A program made the position numbers and the translations under genes. 64,000 bases of DNA from Hirsutella rhossiliensis (lineage: Eukaryota > Ascomycota > Sordariomycetes > Hypocreales > Ophiocordycipitaceae): positions 3,720,001 through 3,784,000 of the forward strand of contig NW_025408671.1 in NCBI RefSeq assembly GCF_020360975.1, written 5' to 3'. The notes below the pieces were generated by a model. That model worked only from the letters and a program-made list of their open reading frames with translations. It searched no databases and was not told the origin of the DNA. This document shows, one piece after another, positions 32,744 through 43,967 of this stretch (positions are counted from its first letter, which is position 1; each line of letters starts with the position of its first letter).

Positions 32744-34819
32744 ATGGATCGCCGGCCACGGCAAACGCCCGGCGACGACAATGACGAGCAACGCCGGCCC
32801 TTTCTCCCAGACGCCGAGTCGTCTAGGCCCGGCTCACCGCGCCACGCCCATCGTCGTGGCTTGAACCTCTTCTTCCTCCTCTTCCTCGCCACCGCCGCCG
32901 CCGTCTGTGCCCTCGCTGGACTGCTACTCAGCTTCCCGCCCCGGACGCGTGCCCCTTCTGCCGGAGACGCAGATGGCACCAGTCTCCCGGGGCACCACGA
33001 CGCGGGCCATGTCGATGTCCACGATGACGCCCCCGCCATCGTCCACCACCAGGAGGACGGCGTGTCTGACGTCCCCCGGCTGAGGGATCCGTCCGAGTAT
33101 GTCCTCGACCCGGCCTCGTGGGACTATGCCTCGCCTCCAACCACGCGCGAGTATCACTGGACCATCCTCGATGCCGACCTCAACCCCGACGGCGTCTACC
33201 GCCCCATGATACTCATCAACAACCAGTTCCCTGGCCCGCTCGTCGAGTGCAACGAGGGCGACACGCTCGTCGTCCACGTCGTCAACAAGGCCGCCAACGC
33301 CACCTCGATCCACTTCCACGGCCTCTTCCAGAACGGCACAAACTTCATGGACGGCACCGTCGGCGTCACGCAGTGCCCCATCGCCCCCAACTCAACCTTC
33401 ACCTACAGCTTCCAGGTCCGCGGCCAGTCGGGCACCTACTGGTACCACGCCCACCACAGCGCCCAAGCCTCCGACGGCCTGCTCGGCCCCGTCGTTGTCC
33501 ACTCCGAGGACGAGCGCGCCGCCCAGCGCGAGCTCGGCTATGCCTCCGACAGGGTCGTCATGGTCCAGGACCACTACCACAACACCACGGCCGAGCTGCT
33601 CGTCGACTATCTCCAGCCCGACATGGAAAATAACGAGCCCGTCCCGGACAACGCCCTCATCAACGGCCGCGGCCTCCGCAACTGCGCCGACTTTCCCGGC
33701 TGGCGCTGCGACGCCGCCAACGCCTCGCGCCCCCTCGTGGCCGTGGCGGCCGGCGCGCGCCACCGCCTGCGCTTCATCAACGTCGGCGCCTTTGCCGAGT
33801 TCCAGATCCAGGTCGACGAGCACCCATTTTACGTCACCGAGGTCGACGGCACCGACGTCCACCCGGAGCCCTTCCACCGCCTCAACATCCTGCCCGCCCA
33901 GCGCTACAGCATCGTCCTCGAGGCCAACGCCACGGCCCGCGACGCCTTCTGGCTGCGGGCTAGGATGGTGACGCACTGCTTCACCACCAAGAACCCCCGG
34001 CTCGAGCCCGAGCTCAGCGCCGTCGTGCGGTACGTCACGCCCGGCGCCGCGCCCCCTCCGGCCGCCGATCCCGAGAGCAAGGAGTGGCCCGACGCCGTCG
34101 AGGTCCAATGCCGCGATCTCAACACCACCCTCCTCCGCCCCGTCACGCCCGTCACGCCCCCCCCTGCCGACGACTTTCTCGCCCTGCGCGCCAATTTTGA
34201 AATCGGGGCCTGGCGCCTCTCGCGCGGCTTCTTCAATGACTCGTCCTGGCGCGCCAACGCCACTTCTCCGTCGCTGCACCGCTTCCTCGACGCCCCGCCC
34301 GCCGCCCAGACCGGCCTGGGCAACGAGACGGTCGCCCTCGCCGTCAACGACCGCGTCTTCGAGCGCCAGCGCGAGCTTGTGGTGCAGACGACGGGCATCC
34401 GCACCGTCGACGTGGCCATCAACAACTTTGACGACGGCGCGCACCCCTTCCACCTCCACGGACACCGCTTCTTCGTCGTCGCCCAGGGCCGCAGTGGCTA
34501 CCCGCCGACGGCCGCGGGCTGGCCGGCCTACCTCGCGGCGCACGGCGGGCCGCCCGCCAACCCGCTGCGGCGCGACACCGTGTCCGTCGAGGCCTACGCC
34601 TGGGTCGTCGTGCGCGTCGTGCTCGACAACCCGGGCCTCTGGGCGCTGCACTGCCACAACGCGTGGCACGCAGAGGCCGGCATGGTGATGCAGCTGCTGG
34701 CCCGCGCCGACGTCGTCGCCGGCTGGGAGGTCGGGCCCCCGCGGCGCGCCATGTGCGCCCTCGACGGCGTGCGCACGGGCATGCGGCCCGACGACGACGT
34801 CTGGTTTGGCTCGTTTTGA
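32744..34819 (+). CDS. Membrane-anchored multicopper oxidase (laccase/ferroxidase superfamily)
   Basis: Blue copper oxidase that couples substrate oxidation to reduction of O2. Intronless, 691 residues. It lacks a cleavable signal; a helix at about 41-63 (NLFFLLFLATAAAVCALAGL) after a charged 40-residue N-terminus predicts a type II membrane protein with the catalytic part outside. All four copper motifs are present: HFHG at 190-193, HAH in WYHAHHSAQ near 235-237, HPFHLHGH at 567-574 and HCHNAWHAEAGM from 636. The type-1 axial position is Met, usually linked to lower redox potential than Phe or Leu. Many N-glycosylation sites are visible. The substrate is unknown: iron, phenols or a pigment precursor are all possible. 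The neighbouring iron transporter makes ferroxidase activity worth testing. Confidence 0.9.
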   Translation: MDRRPRQTPGDDNDEQRRPFLPDAESSRPGSPRHAHRRGLNLFFLLFLATAAAVCALAGLLLSFPPRTRAPSAGDADGTSLPGHHDAGHVDVHDDAPAIVHHQEDGVSDVPRLRDPSEYVLDPASWDYASPPTTREYHWTILDADLNPDGVYRPMILINNQFPGPLVECNEGDTLVVHVVNKAANATSIHFHGLFQNGTNFMDGTVGVTQCPIAPNSTFTYSFQVRGQSGTYWYHAHHSAQASDGLLGPVVVHSEDERAAQRELGYASDRVVMVQDHYHNTTAELLVDYLQPDMENNEPVPDNALINGRGLRNCADFPGWRCDAANASRPLVAVAAGARHRLRFINVGAFAEFQIQVDEHPFYVTEVDGTDVHPEPFHRLNILPAQRYSIVLEANATARDAFWLRARMVTHCFTTKNPRLEPELSAVVRYVTPGAAPPPAADPESKEWPDAVEVQCRDLNTTLLRPVTPVTPPPADDFLALRANFEIGAWRLSRGFFNDSSWRANATSPSLHRFLDAPPAAQTGLGNETVALAVNDRVFERQRELVVQTTGIRTVDVAINNFDDGAHPFHLHGHRFFVVAQGRSGYPPTAAGWPAYLAAHGGPPANPLRRDTVSVEAYAWVVVRVVLDNPGLWALHCHNAWHAEAGMVMQLLARADVVAGWEVGPPRRAMCALDGVRTGMRPDDDVWFGSF

Positions 34820-35817
34820 GCGCCTGGGCACGCCCCGCCCGCGCACATCCGGACCACGTCACGGCGATTCTGGCCATTGGCGGTGGCTTCGAGGTGGGCC
34901 ATGCGACCCTGTCCGGAGATGGTTGGTGACACACGTGCTGTATTTGTACCTTGACTTGGGGGGAGGGCTCATGGCTCCTACAGATGCCGTGATCGAGTCG
35001 GTGGTGACCCTGCTCATACAAGCCGGACAGGCCCAGGAGCAGCACGGCGTTGGACATGGACAAGTCTGGGACCATTTCCTTTACCTTGGGCGCAAGACAG
35101 AGTAAAAGTTCGCAATGGAACACGGCGCTCCAGCGAGGGCGAGAGGTACGTAGGGCTGCGTCCGTGAAGGCCGATTTTGCCCAAAAATCTCTCTTCACAC
35201 CCAGGCCGACCATGACCCATTGCTTTGCCGTGGAGCAAAACCTCTAGCCAGCTAACCCTGCCATGCAAAGAAGCGATGCTTGCCATGCTCGCGTGACTGC
35301 TCGAGTGTCTGCCCTGGGAACAGGCACGTCGCCCTCCCTCCCTGCTATTCCCAGGAGTTGGCAAGCAAAAGCTTGCTCGTTCGTCAATCCCCATAGTCTG
35401 GTTACCCTCACTCCCCCCCGCGGAGCCAAGCCACAATAGTGAAAACACTGAAGAACATACAACGCGGCCGAGGCTGCAAACGTAAATTATACAACAAATC
35501 AGCAGAAAACCGGAGAAAGTGAAAAGAGGCATGACAAAATCAAAGCCAGCGTCAACACGCCCCTGAGGTATCAAACGGCCGCAAATGACCCGCCCTCTCC
35601 GCGCTCAAATGGCGATCAAAATGGCCCAACGCCTGCCAAAACAATTTCTGGAAATCTTGCCTAGTACCTCGCTATGCATGCATGCTGTGCAAAGGATGCG
35701 TCAACACGGGAACCAACGCCACAAATGTCTCACCCGATAGAAATCTCCGCCCATGCCACATCTCTCGGCTGTTTCTGCTCAGCCAGACCGTCCTCATCAG
35801 CCGGCTTCGCGTACTCG
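34820..35817. other. Convergent 3' flanks of the oxidase and the Zn2Cys6 gene
   Basis: 998 bases between convergent stop codons. Short overlapping open frames only; nothing recognised. Confidence 0.4.
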
Positions 35818-38652
35818 TCAGGTTCTCTCCGCGACGTTGGCGCCCGGGTTGACAAATGCTCGCAAAGCAATGTCGCTAAACCGCCGCACCACATTTGTCG
35901 TCCCGCCCGTGACCTGGGCTTCGTCGAGGATAAACTTGGAGGCCACCGCCAGTCTGTTCTTGGGGTCGCTCTCGTCCAGATGCTGGGGAATTGTGCCTGC
36001 GTAGCCGGGCTCGAATTTGGGCGCCAGTTCCCTCATCACGGCGATGGAGTAGAGGACGTCCCGGTTCTCCCGGCCGTCCAGCAGATGCCGCATCCTAGCC
36101 AGCATGTCCTCCCTGGCTTTGACAGCTTCCGGGGAGCCTGGGTTGTCGCGTCTGCGCACAAACTCGGCCAGACTGTACCAAAAGTCGAATTGGCGCATTT
36201 TGTGCTGGTCATTGTCCATTACGGGAGGGGCGAGCGGGTTCGCTGCGAGGTATTCTCCACACAGCAGCGCCTCGACCACGCGTAGACGATTTCGTAGCTC
36301 GGTGGCATCGCCCTCGAGGGGCATCGCCGTGCGCATGGCGTTGTTTGTGCGGTCCGGGACTTGATAGACTATGCAGGCCAGCTCCCAGACGATCCTCGTT
36401 TCCAGAGCGCCAGAGTAGGCCATCTGGGTGTGGTCGTTGGCCTTGACCGCCTCGAGTATCTTTAAGAAAGAAGCCAGGTGCTCAATCAAATTAGTGTCTT
36501 TGGGAAACGTCATCTTTCCGCTCTCGATAAAGTAGTACCAAGTGGACTCGAAAAAGGCGCTGAGCCCGCCCGCGTACATTTCGTGGTAGATCATTGTGAC
36601 CTCATTGAAAGTCTCCTCGGTGTGGCTTATCTGCTGCGGGGGAGGCGGCGGCCCTAGCAAGTCTATGATCTCGTGGATCTTCATTCTCTTGGCTACCCGG
36701 GATACGCGTCAGTATGGTCCAAGGCCGCCAAGGACGCGGGGACGCTCACCTCCTGTGGGTTGGGGACTGGCATCCGGCAGCGAGGCAGGCCTGGGGTCAG
36801 GTGCCTTCGAGTTGTCCGCAGGAGGTGCCAAGGGCAGATGCCTCAGGACAGAATCGCTGGGCTCGGCCTTGATCAAGTGGTCGTAGCCGGGCTCCGTCTT
36901 GATGACGGGGGCGGTGGCGGTGGCGGGGGGGCTGTAGCTGGCCGTGGTCGTGGCCGGGGTGGATGCGTATGCGCTGGGCAGCACAGCCGGCTGGTTGCCG
37001 TACGGGTTAGCCAGCCGGGGAGCAGGTGCAGGAGCCGAGTGCAGCGACGTGGACGAGGGGAGGGACGATGAAACAGTCGGCTGGCTGGCAGGGGCCGGTT
37101 GGATGTGAGAGATTGTCGGGCCGCCGCCGCCTTGTTGGCGGAAGATGGGATCGTAGCCCAGGCACTCTCGCTTGGATTTTTTGCAGTTATTGCAGGTCGG
37201 ATGTGTCTCGTCGCACTGCGGAAGACCAAGGGTGTCAATAGGCTATTCGTCAACAAGCGATGGTCGCGAATCGAGAGGGAGGGTGTGGGCGAGATCAGAA
37301 ATACGGAAAAGAGGGGCAAATGACGAGCAAAGCAAAAGCAGAGAGACAATTCAGGGCAAAAGGCCAACCAAGGTGCAAGGCACGGTGAAGCAGCAGTGTT
37401 TGCAACGGCGGGGAGCTCAGCCAAGCAAGCGAGAGGTTTGGAGCAAATTTTAATGCTCTGTCCCGCCTCCTAGCTTGGCTTGGCTCGGCTCGGCTGCGTG
37501 GTGCGTGGCGGCTGCGCTTCGGAATAATGGTTGGTGCGAGGCCTTGGGGGAGGGGGGTTCTCACACGCCCAGCCGCAACTCGCAAGACCCCAAGCCAACA
37601 CAACGACCGACGCGGATTCAACCGACTCGAGAAGCTGTAGCATAGTGTCCCGATGGCGTGGACCAGAACAGAGTCAATGAAAGCTCCCTCACCTTGATTC
37701 TTCGCTTGCGACACGTCAGGCACCCAGTCTTGGTTCGGCGCTTGATTTCCTGTAGACAGAGCCATTGCGTGTTAGCTTCTTTCCTCATCCTCCCCTTGCG
37801 TCCCATCCAATGGCAGAGCAAGGGTTCGGTTCTGGCAGCTCGGCCAAGCTGTTAGGAGCGTACCTTTTTCGGGCCTCTGCTGCCAAGGATGCGAGGGTCA
37901 TGGGGCAGAGGAAAGCGGGACATGGCGTCGTGAGCCAGACTGTAGTTTGATGGCAGTGCCATTGCGTGGTGAGGGTAAAAGAGAGGCGCGCCCGAGACGG
38001 GAGCCAGGGGAGTGGTCATGGCCATGGCCATTGTATGGTGAGGAGCCGGCGGCTGGCTGACGGGTTGCTGCGGCATGGAATCCATTGTACGCATGCTCGG
38101 GAGCGACATCGGGGCACTGGTGCCGACGGGACAGGCTCTATAGGCGTCGGCCGACTGGGACGGGGTCGGGTACGGCACGTACTGGCCCGAGGGCATGTTG
38201 GAGGAGGCAAGGTAGACGGAGGGGGAGGCGGCAGTGGAGGCCGGATAGCTCAGAGCCAGGCCGTGGTGGGCGGCTGAGAGGGCGGCCGAGTGAGTCGACA
38301 TGTTGTCGGTTTCGAGCTCGGAGCCAGCGTCGTCGCCGTCGTCGCCGTTTTTCTGGGGCTGCGAGGCCGAGGCGACGACGGCCGAGGCGGCCAGGGACGC
38401 GTCGGGCGAGGGGGGGGCGGCCGGCGGCCGAGGAGCGGGAGACGCCTGAGTTGGAGCTGGAGGGGCTGCTGTGGGTGCGGGAGGCGGAGGAGAGGCAGAC
38501 GAGGCAGAAGACGAGGCGGGCGCGGACGAGGAGGCGGCGGCGGCGGCGGCGGGCGGGGGAGTCGAGGAAGCTATAGGGGGCGCAGAGGGCACGCTGGCGG
38601 GAGCGGCTTCATGGTGGGGTGGCCGGGCCGGCTCCTCGTCGGCGGGCGCCAT
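35818..38652 (-). CDS. Zn(II)2Cys6 transcription factor with long N-terminal extension
   Basis: Fungal binuclear zinc-cluster regulator. Four exons, 38652-37864, 37749-37693, 37215-36750 and 36692-35818, give 728 residues. The cluster is complete, with spacing C-X2-C-X6-C-X6-C-X2-C-X6-C from residue 273 to 300 (GCLTCRKRRIK, then CDETHPTCNNCKKSKREC), and an intron splits it between the second and third Cys. About 263 Pro/Ala/Ser-rich residues precede the cluster; in most of the family it sits near the N-terminus. The C-terminal half is helical (MKIHEIIDLLG onward; TRIVWELACIVYQVPDRTNN) and resembles the fungal-specific regulatory domain. Targets cannot be told from sequence. An unusually long 3-kb upstream region suggests complex control. 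Confidence 0.88.
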
Positions 38653-41600
38653 GGCTGGGAGCTCTCGCCCTTATATACACGGGATGTATGCGCGCGCTCG
38701 GGAGTGAATATGTATATAGATGAGGTAAGTATCCTCGTATGCAGTACAGTAGGTGGTATGGGTGGTGTTTTTTTCTGGGTCCGAAATATAAATTTTTATG
38801 GAGCGGGCGGTCGACATGGCGTCGGCAGCGGTGCAGTCAATGAGCGAACAGCGACAGGGGGGGCGCTGGTTAAGGCGACGCTGCGTGGGACACGGCTTCA
38901 GGGGAGCCTCGTTGTGGGCTGCTGCTGTCCAGGGGGAGGAGGAAGAGGACGATGAATGGATGGATGGCTGGACGAAGAGGGGGGGGGGGGGGCTGCAGTG
39001 ACAGTGGCAGAGAGCGCGGCCATTGGGTGCAGGTAAGCAAGGTACCTTGTCAGGCATGCTTGATGTGCCCGGAGTGTGGTTTGCCCTCTTCATTTACGGG
39101 CGTGGCGAGCGCTGTCAAGAGTCGCGGCATCGGGGGCTGTAGCGGCGTGTCGACGTGGAGCTTGGCTGGTGGACGATGAAGGTGGAGAGATGGCAACGTG
39201 GTGAGAGAGGGAGCTGGAGGAGACGGCGAGCGATTGGCAGGTACCTCGGCTGGCTGCCTCGTGCGCTGCAGACACCACGTACCGGCCTGAGTCATCAAGG
39301 TGTCCTGCAATGCTTTTTTTACGGGACTTTTGGGCATTGCCTCTCCGAATACCTCCTTCTCTTAGCAGCAACTTGGCCCTTGGCCAGCAACGGGATGCTT
39401 TTCTGCAGTTCTGAGGTGCAAGAAGAGAAAGCGTCGTGCGTACGTACCGCTGGCGAGGGCCTCGTGTGCCTCTACAGGCGCACCAAGACGGGGCCCGCTT
39501 TACAGACCGGCACAAGCATCGTGCACGGCCAGGACAAGCTTCCCTACCTTACCTACCCATGAGCCTACCTATGAGAGGGGGGAATGATATGATGCTGAAA
39601 AAGGCCGAGTCGCCTACTGTATTACCTACCTAGCAACCTAGGTATTAGACGGCTCTCCGGTGTGGGGAACGAGGCTGTCGGGGACCCTACTGTGGCTTCG
39701 GTGGCGGACAGGCGTGCAGTGTTCCAGAAGGCCCTCCATGGCAAGGGGGGGGGCTCGTCACCGACTCAACAGGCTTTTAGCTCCCGGCCTTGAACCCCTG
39801 GGCGCACATGGGTGATTGCTGCCGAGGCCAATCAAGGCCGTCTACTTGCGAATACCCGCCAAGTACTTGAAGCAGACTGCTGGAAGCTCGGCCGCTCCAT
39901 GGCATTGGCATACGGTCGGTACATCATGGGCGGGTCTGTACTCCCTCTCCTGTTCCTCTTTCTCTTCCTCCTCTTTCTCTTTTCCTTCTTTTGCTTGTCA
40001 AAGAGGCCGGGACTGAGCCGAGGGTCCACCAGGCCCGCCGGAGCCGTGCTTGTCGTCATTGCCAGGCCCTCTAGACCCGGCGAACCTGCAGCCATTGTCA
40101 AGACTGTCGGATAATTAGATACAGCACCTACCCAAGTAGAGAGAACCCTTGGCTGGAAACATTGGCTGAAAACTGCACGAGACCCGTGGCCGTCATGGCG
40201 CCTTCATTTGCCGCCCGCCCTCCTCGCCGCCACGCATGTGTCCACCTACCCTACATGATGCTGGTCGCGACACCAAAACGTACATACGTCTACATGGGGC
40301 CACTCACTCCCGCCCCTTGTCGGCTGCGGATGCTTGACGCGGCAGTACAGATGCACGCAGTATAGGTGCACGCCTCTGTATTCATATGCATGTGCGCATG
40401 GATGGCTTCACCGTTCCTGTGCACGCGCTCTCTCGACACGCATCGGCGGTATACTTTCCACGCTCCGTGCCGGGGCGGCCGGCACCGAGCAGGCCGATTC
40501 CCCGAGAGACGAAGAAGAAAAAACAAGACAAGAGAGAGCGCCGACGAGGAAAAGAAAGCCCCGGGAAGATGCAGCAGGAGAGAGAAGATGCACCGGGAGC
40601 TGCCGCCCGAGATCTGGCTCGCCTTGGCCCATCGCAGGTGGCCTGATGGCTGCATGCTGGCCATGTACCCTCCCGCACCGTCCAGCCAGGCAGGTACATG
40701 AGCGCTGGACGCGGCGTCCCCTGAACGGTCCCGCCAAAGGCCGCCCGACCTCCCGCGGGAGAGAAGCCGGCTGTGGGACAAGGTCTCTGGCCGCCGCCAT
40801 CTTGTTTCGGCCGGGAGAGCGAGGCGCCGTCATATGCAAGATTGCCCATTTGCTGCTCTGCTCGTGACTTGTCGCCGTCGATCGTCGGTGGCTTTCGCAT
40901 CTGTATGCAGGTATGCATGCGTCCATGCATCATGTATGTGCATATATGCGTTTGGGCGTGGTTGTCTTCAGGTACATGCATCCCGAGGTAAGTACCTAAG
41001 TATCTAGGTACATGTACGGATTTACGGAGTACTTGCACGAGCAAAAGCTCCGTCCATCAAGGAGGTGCGTCATGCTTCGTCCACCGCGACCCCGGGAATC
41101 CATGAGAGAATAGAGGAGATTTGAGTAAAGAAGAGAAATGGTTCATTGGAGAGACAACGCACAGTCGTAATCAATGCAGAGCGCACGCTCTCGTACCCGT
41201 ACCACGTACCACGTACCATATGTTGCATAGGCATGTACATACGTACCTGTCGTGGCATCCGGCTTAGTAATATCGGCCGCATCTCCCCCCCCCCGCAACG
41301 AAGCCTCGCGTAGATTAAATAAAACAACAACAAAACGCATCAGAAAACCATCCAAGACGACATCTGCACTGCTGCATCAGACTGCAACAAGCGAGCTGCC
41401 TCTACATGACACACCCGCACCTCTATGGTAGGGCTACGCGAGCACATTCCCCTTTGGGCACCGGCCCCCCGGCCTCCGCTCTGGTGCGTCAGTCAATCCG
41501 CCTGCAACGATGCTTTGCTTAGCCAAACAAGGCGCCCTCGCACCATCATCTCCGCTCGACGCAGCTCTTCTGGCTCGCCGCTTCAAACTCGCGTCGCTTC

Positions 41601-41701
41601 CGCACCCGCGCGCATTCCTCGACCGACGGAGCCACCGAATGCGCGGATGCGTGCATGCGACTCGTCCTCCACCGCCACCGACACGTGCGCTGACAAATTC
41701 A
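38653..41701. promoter_or_regulatory. 3-kb upstream region of the Zn2Cys6 gene; 3' flank of GT31 gene
   Basis: No supported gene on either strand. Both neighbours are minus strand, so most of this is upstream of the regulator. It holds a run of 14 G (38979-38992), a poly-pyrimidine tract (about 39938-39992), a CGTACCA-type short repeat near 41197-41220, a C run near 41287-41296, and numerous GTACCT/AGGTAC hexamers. Long promoters are usual for developmental regulators; I see no uORF worth naming. Confidence 0.4.
38979..38992. repeat. Homopolymer run of 14 G
   Basis: A G14 tract about 330 bases upstream of the Zn2Cys6 gene start. Such tracts are prone to sequencing error and length change, so its exact length should be treated with caution. 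Confidence 0.8.
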
Positions 41702-43130
41702 TCACGGCCGCCGACACTGATGCGCCCAGGGCTCCATGCGCTTCCAGCTGATGCCTGACACCCTCGGCCCCTCGTCGCCGCCGCCGCCCTCGCCGTCCCC
41801 GACCACCACCCACGGGCTCCCGAGGCACTCGCCCGTCTCGCGCGCAAACGTCCACGCGAGGCACCAGCTCTCCGTGTCGCACCGGGCCCTGCAGTCGTCC
41901 CCGTCCCGGACCCCCTCCCAGCGCCTCGTCGCCTCGCCGCTCGGCCCCACGTGGTCGCCCGCCGGGTAGGGCTTCCTGCCGTACCTCTCCATGGGCTGGT
42001 CGCCAAACAGCTCCCACAGCTGGCCCCAGAGCACGGGCTCCTTGACGCCCGCCAGCCTTGCGCCCACGCGCGCCATGTCCCCGGGCATGCGCAGCCCGTG
42101 GAAGGAGACGACGGGCGAGCAGATGCGGTCCCTGGTGATGCGTGCCAGCTTGGGCGGCTCGCCGCTAAAGTGGTGGCTGTAGCGTTCCTCGACGTAGATG
42201 CCCACCTTATGCAGCGTCGTCGCCACCAGCCGGTCCCCCCACGTCTCGTCGAGCGACTCGATGTATGCCTGCGCGACCACCTCGGGCCGGGTGAAGAGCA
42301 CCCGCATGGCCTCGCCCGACAGCAGCACCGCCGAGCCCCCGTGCGCGAACCGGCCCTTGTAGTCGCCCACGGCGTTGCCAATGTACTGCGGCTTCCTCGG
42401 GTCCAGGTGGCCCAGCAGCAGCTCCAGCGACGGCTTGACCAGGTAGGTGTCGTCGTCGAGGATCACGTACCACTTCTTGAGGGGCAGCCGCCGGTATGCG
42501 AGCTCCATGCCCATGATGAACTGCGCTCCGCCCTCAGCATTCCCGCTCTCGCGTGTCAGGGGTGGGTCAATGACGGACCTTTAAGGCGTCGAGCTCCCAC
42601 CCGTACGTCTGCCCGAGGAGAAGCGCCCGCTCCTCGTCGCCCGCCGCCACCGCCCCCTGCATGCTCCTGTACTTGTTGAAGCGCTGGTGCTCGTGCCACT
42701 CGACGCCAATCTTGCTCTCCATGACCGTCTTGATGGCGTCGTGCACCTCGACGCCCAGCCCCCGGGCGTCGCTCGCGTTGGCCGCCGTCCAGTCGCCGAC
42801 GACGACGAGGAAGCCGCGCCCCTCGGGGCCCAGCACGCCGCGGCGCGACAGCGCGCCGAGCTGCTCCGGCAGGCGGTGGCGCGTGCCGTAGCCCGTCTTG
42901 ATGAGGAAGCCGACGTCGGAGCCCAGGTCGACGCGGTGCCGCGCCGGCCCCCGCAGCTGCCGCGCGTCGGTGCCGCGCGCCCGCTCTGCCAGCCGGCCCA
43001 GGTTGAAGCGCAGCGCCAGCCGCACGCGCGAGTCCGGCGGCTGCGCGACCCACCCGACGCCGAGCACGAGCAGCAGCAGCACGGCCACGGGCGTCAGGCG
43101 TCGCCGAACCCGGCGCGGGATGTTGAGCAT
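41702..43130 (-). CDS. GT31-type glycosyltransferase with Cys-rich C-terminal module
   Basis: Type II Golgi-style membrane glycosyltransferase related to fringe/beta-1,3-galactosyltransferases. Two exons, 43130-42579 and 42520-41702, give 456 residues. An N-anchor helix at about 14-30 follows a basic start (MLNIPRRVRRRLTPVAVLL). The metal- and nucleotide-sugar-binding motif is DDD at 206-208 (WYVILDDDTYLVKPSLELL). The acceptor-side segment GRFAHGGSAVLLSGEAM and the DETWGDRLVATTL block follow, as in fringe-like enzymes. After the catalytic domain there is a short Cys-bearing module (DDCRARCDTESWCLAWTF, then GECLGSP and ISWKRMEPWAHQC) that resembles a PAN/Apple-type fold. Acceptor and sugar are unknown. 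The donor site AAG/GTCCGT is less than ideal, but the join is in phase. Confidence 0.85.
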
Positions 43131-43967
43131 CCCGGCTGATGGTTCTGGGATGGAAAGGAGGAAAACAACTGGATCCCAGGGGATTGACCGATCCCCTATC
43201 CTCCTCCCCGCGTGTTTAGGCGTGAGTGGATCAAAGACGGTCTTTCGCGCCCCCAGCAAATCCCAGCGGCTAGAGCAGGACGGTGAGAAAAAGCCCAACT
43301 GCACGCTCGGTGAAAACACGAAAAGGGCCTACCCACGTGCTTCCTCCTCGGCGCGCTCAGGAGCCGCAGGTCGCGGGACACGGGGGGGACGTCACCGCGC
43401 GTCGGGTCCCTGGCCTTGGGTCTCTTGGGGGTTTGCTTCCGACCTCAGCCTGGCAGAGGCGGAAAACGGGCGAGGCTGACATTGTTTGCGCTGCGTTTGC
43501 GTTGGGCCTCGTCATCGGTGAAATGTCCATTTGATCAGCCAATGATGACTCATGCAGGCGGTGGCTGCTACATCCTTCAGCCTCGCATTCGCATCAATCG
43601 ATCAAGCGGCACGGTATTTCGCCAGGCCATGTAGAGGCACCGCTCCGAACACAGTATGCCTCAGCTTCGAGAGTCTCACTTAAGGACCCTCCCTGCCTAG
43701 ACCATGTATAAGCAGGAGTCTGCCCCCTGTCTGCCCCCAGTAGCTCCCCGAAGAGCGCGCCGACGGCAAGAGTATGTCTAAATGCTAGTGATACATGTCC
43801 ATCAAGATTGCAAACCTGGAGGGCCCGTTTATGCGCTTTCTTCCCTGCCCCTCACAAGGAGGAGGCGGATGAAGTAATAGAGGAGCAAAGCGCGCTTCAC
43901 AAGTAAAGACTCCATCGCCCCCTGCGTTTCTTACAGCCGACTCGCCGCGCGCACTGAGCAGCGGTTT
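43131..43967. other. Gap: GT31 promoter and 3' flank of the deubiquitinase gene
   Basis: 837 bases with no supported gene; both neighbours lie on the minus strand, so it holds the GT31 promoter and leader. Confidence 0.4.

Noticed and set aside
33392..34846. A 484-codon open frame antisense to the multicopper oxidase
   Set aside because: It is a by-product of extreme G/C at third codon positions in the oxidase gene; its translation is Gly/Val/Asp/Arg-rich repeats without domains, while the sense frame has all copper motifs.
28256..38652. A secondary-metabolite gene cluster (oxidase plus Zn2Cys6 factor plus transporter)
   Set aside because: No polyketide synthase, peptide synthetase, terpene cyclase or tailoring enzymes are present; the transporter is an iron transporter and the other genes have plausible nutrient roles.
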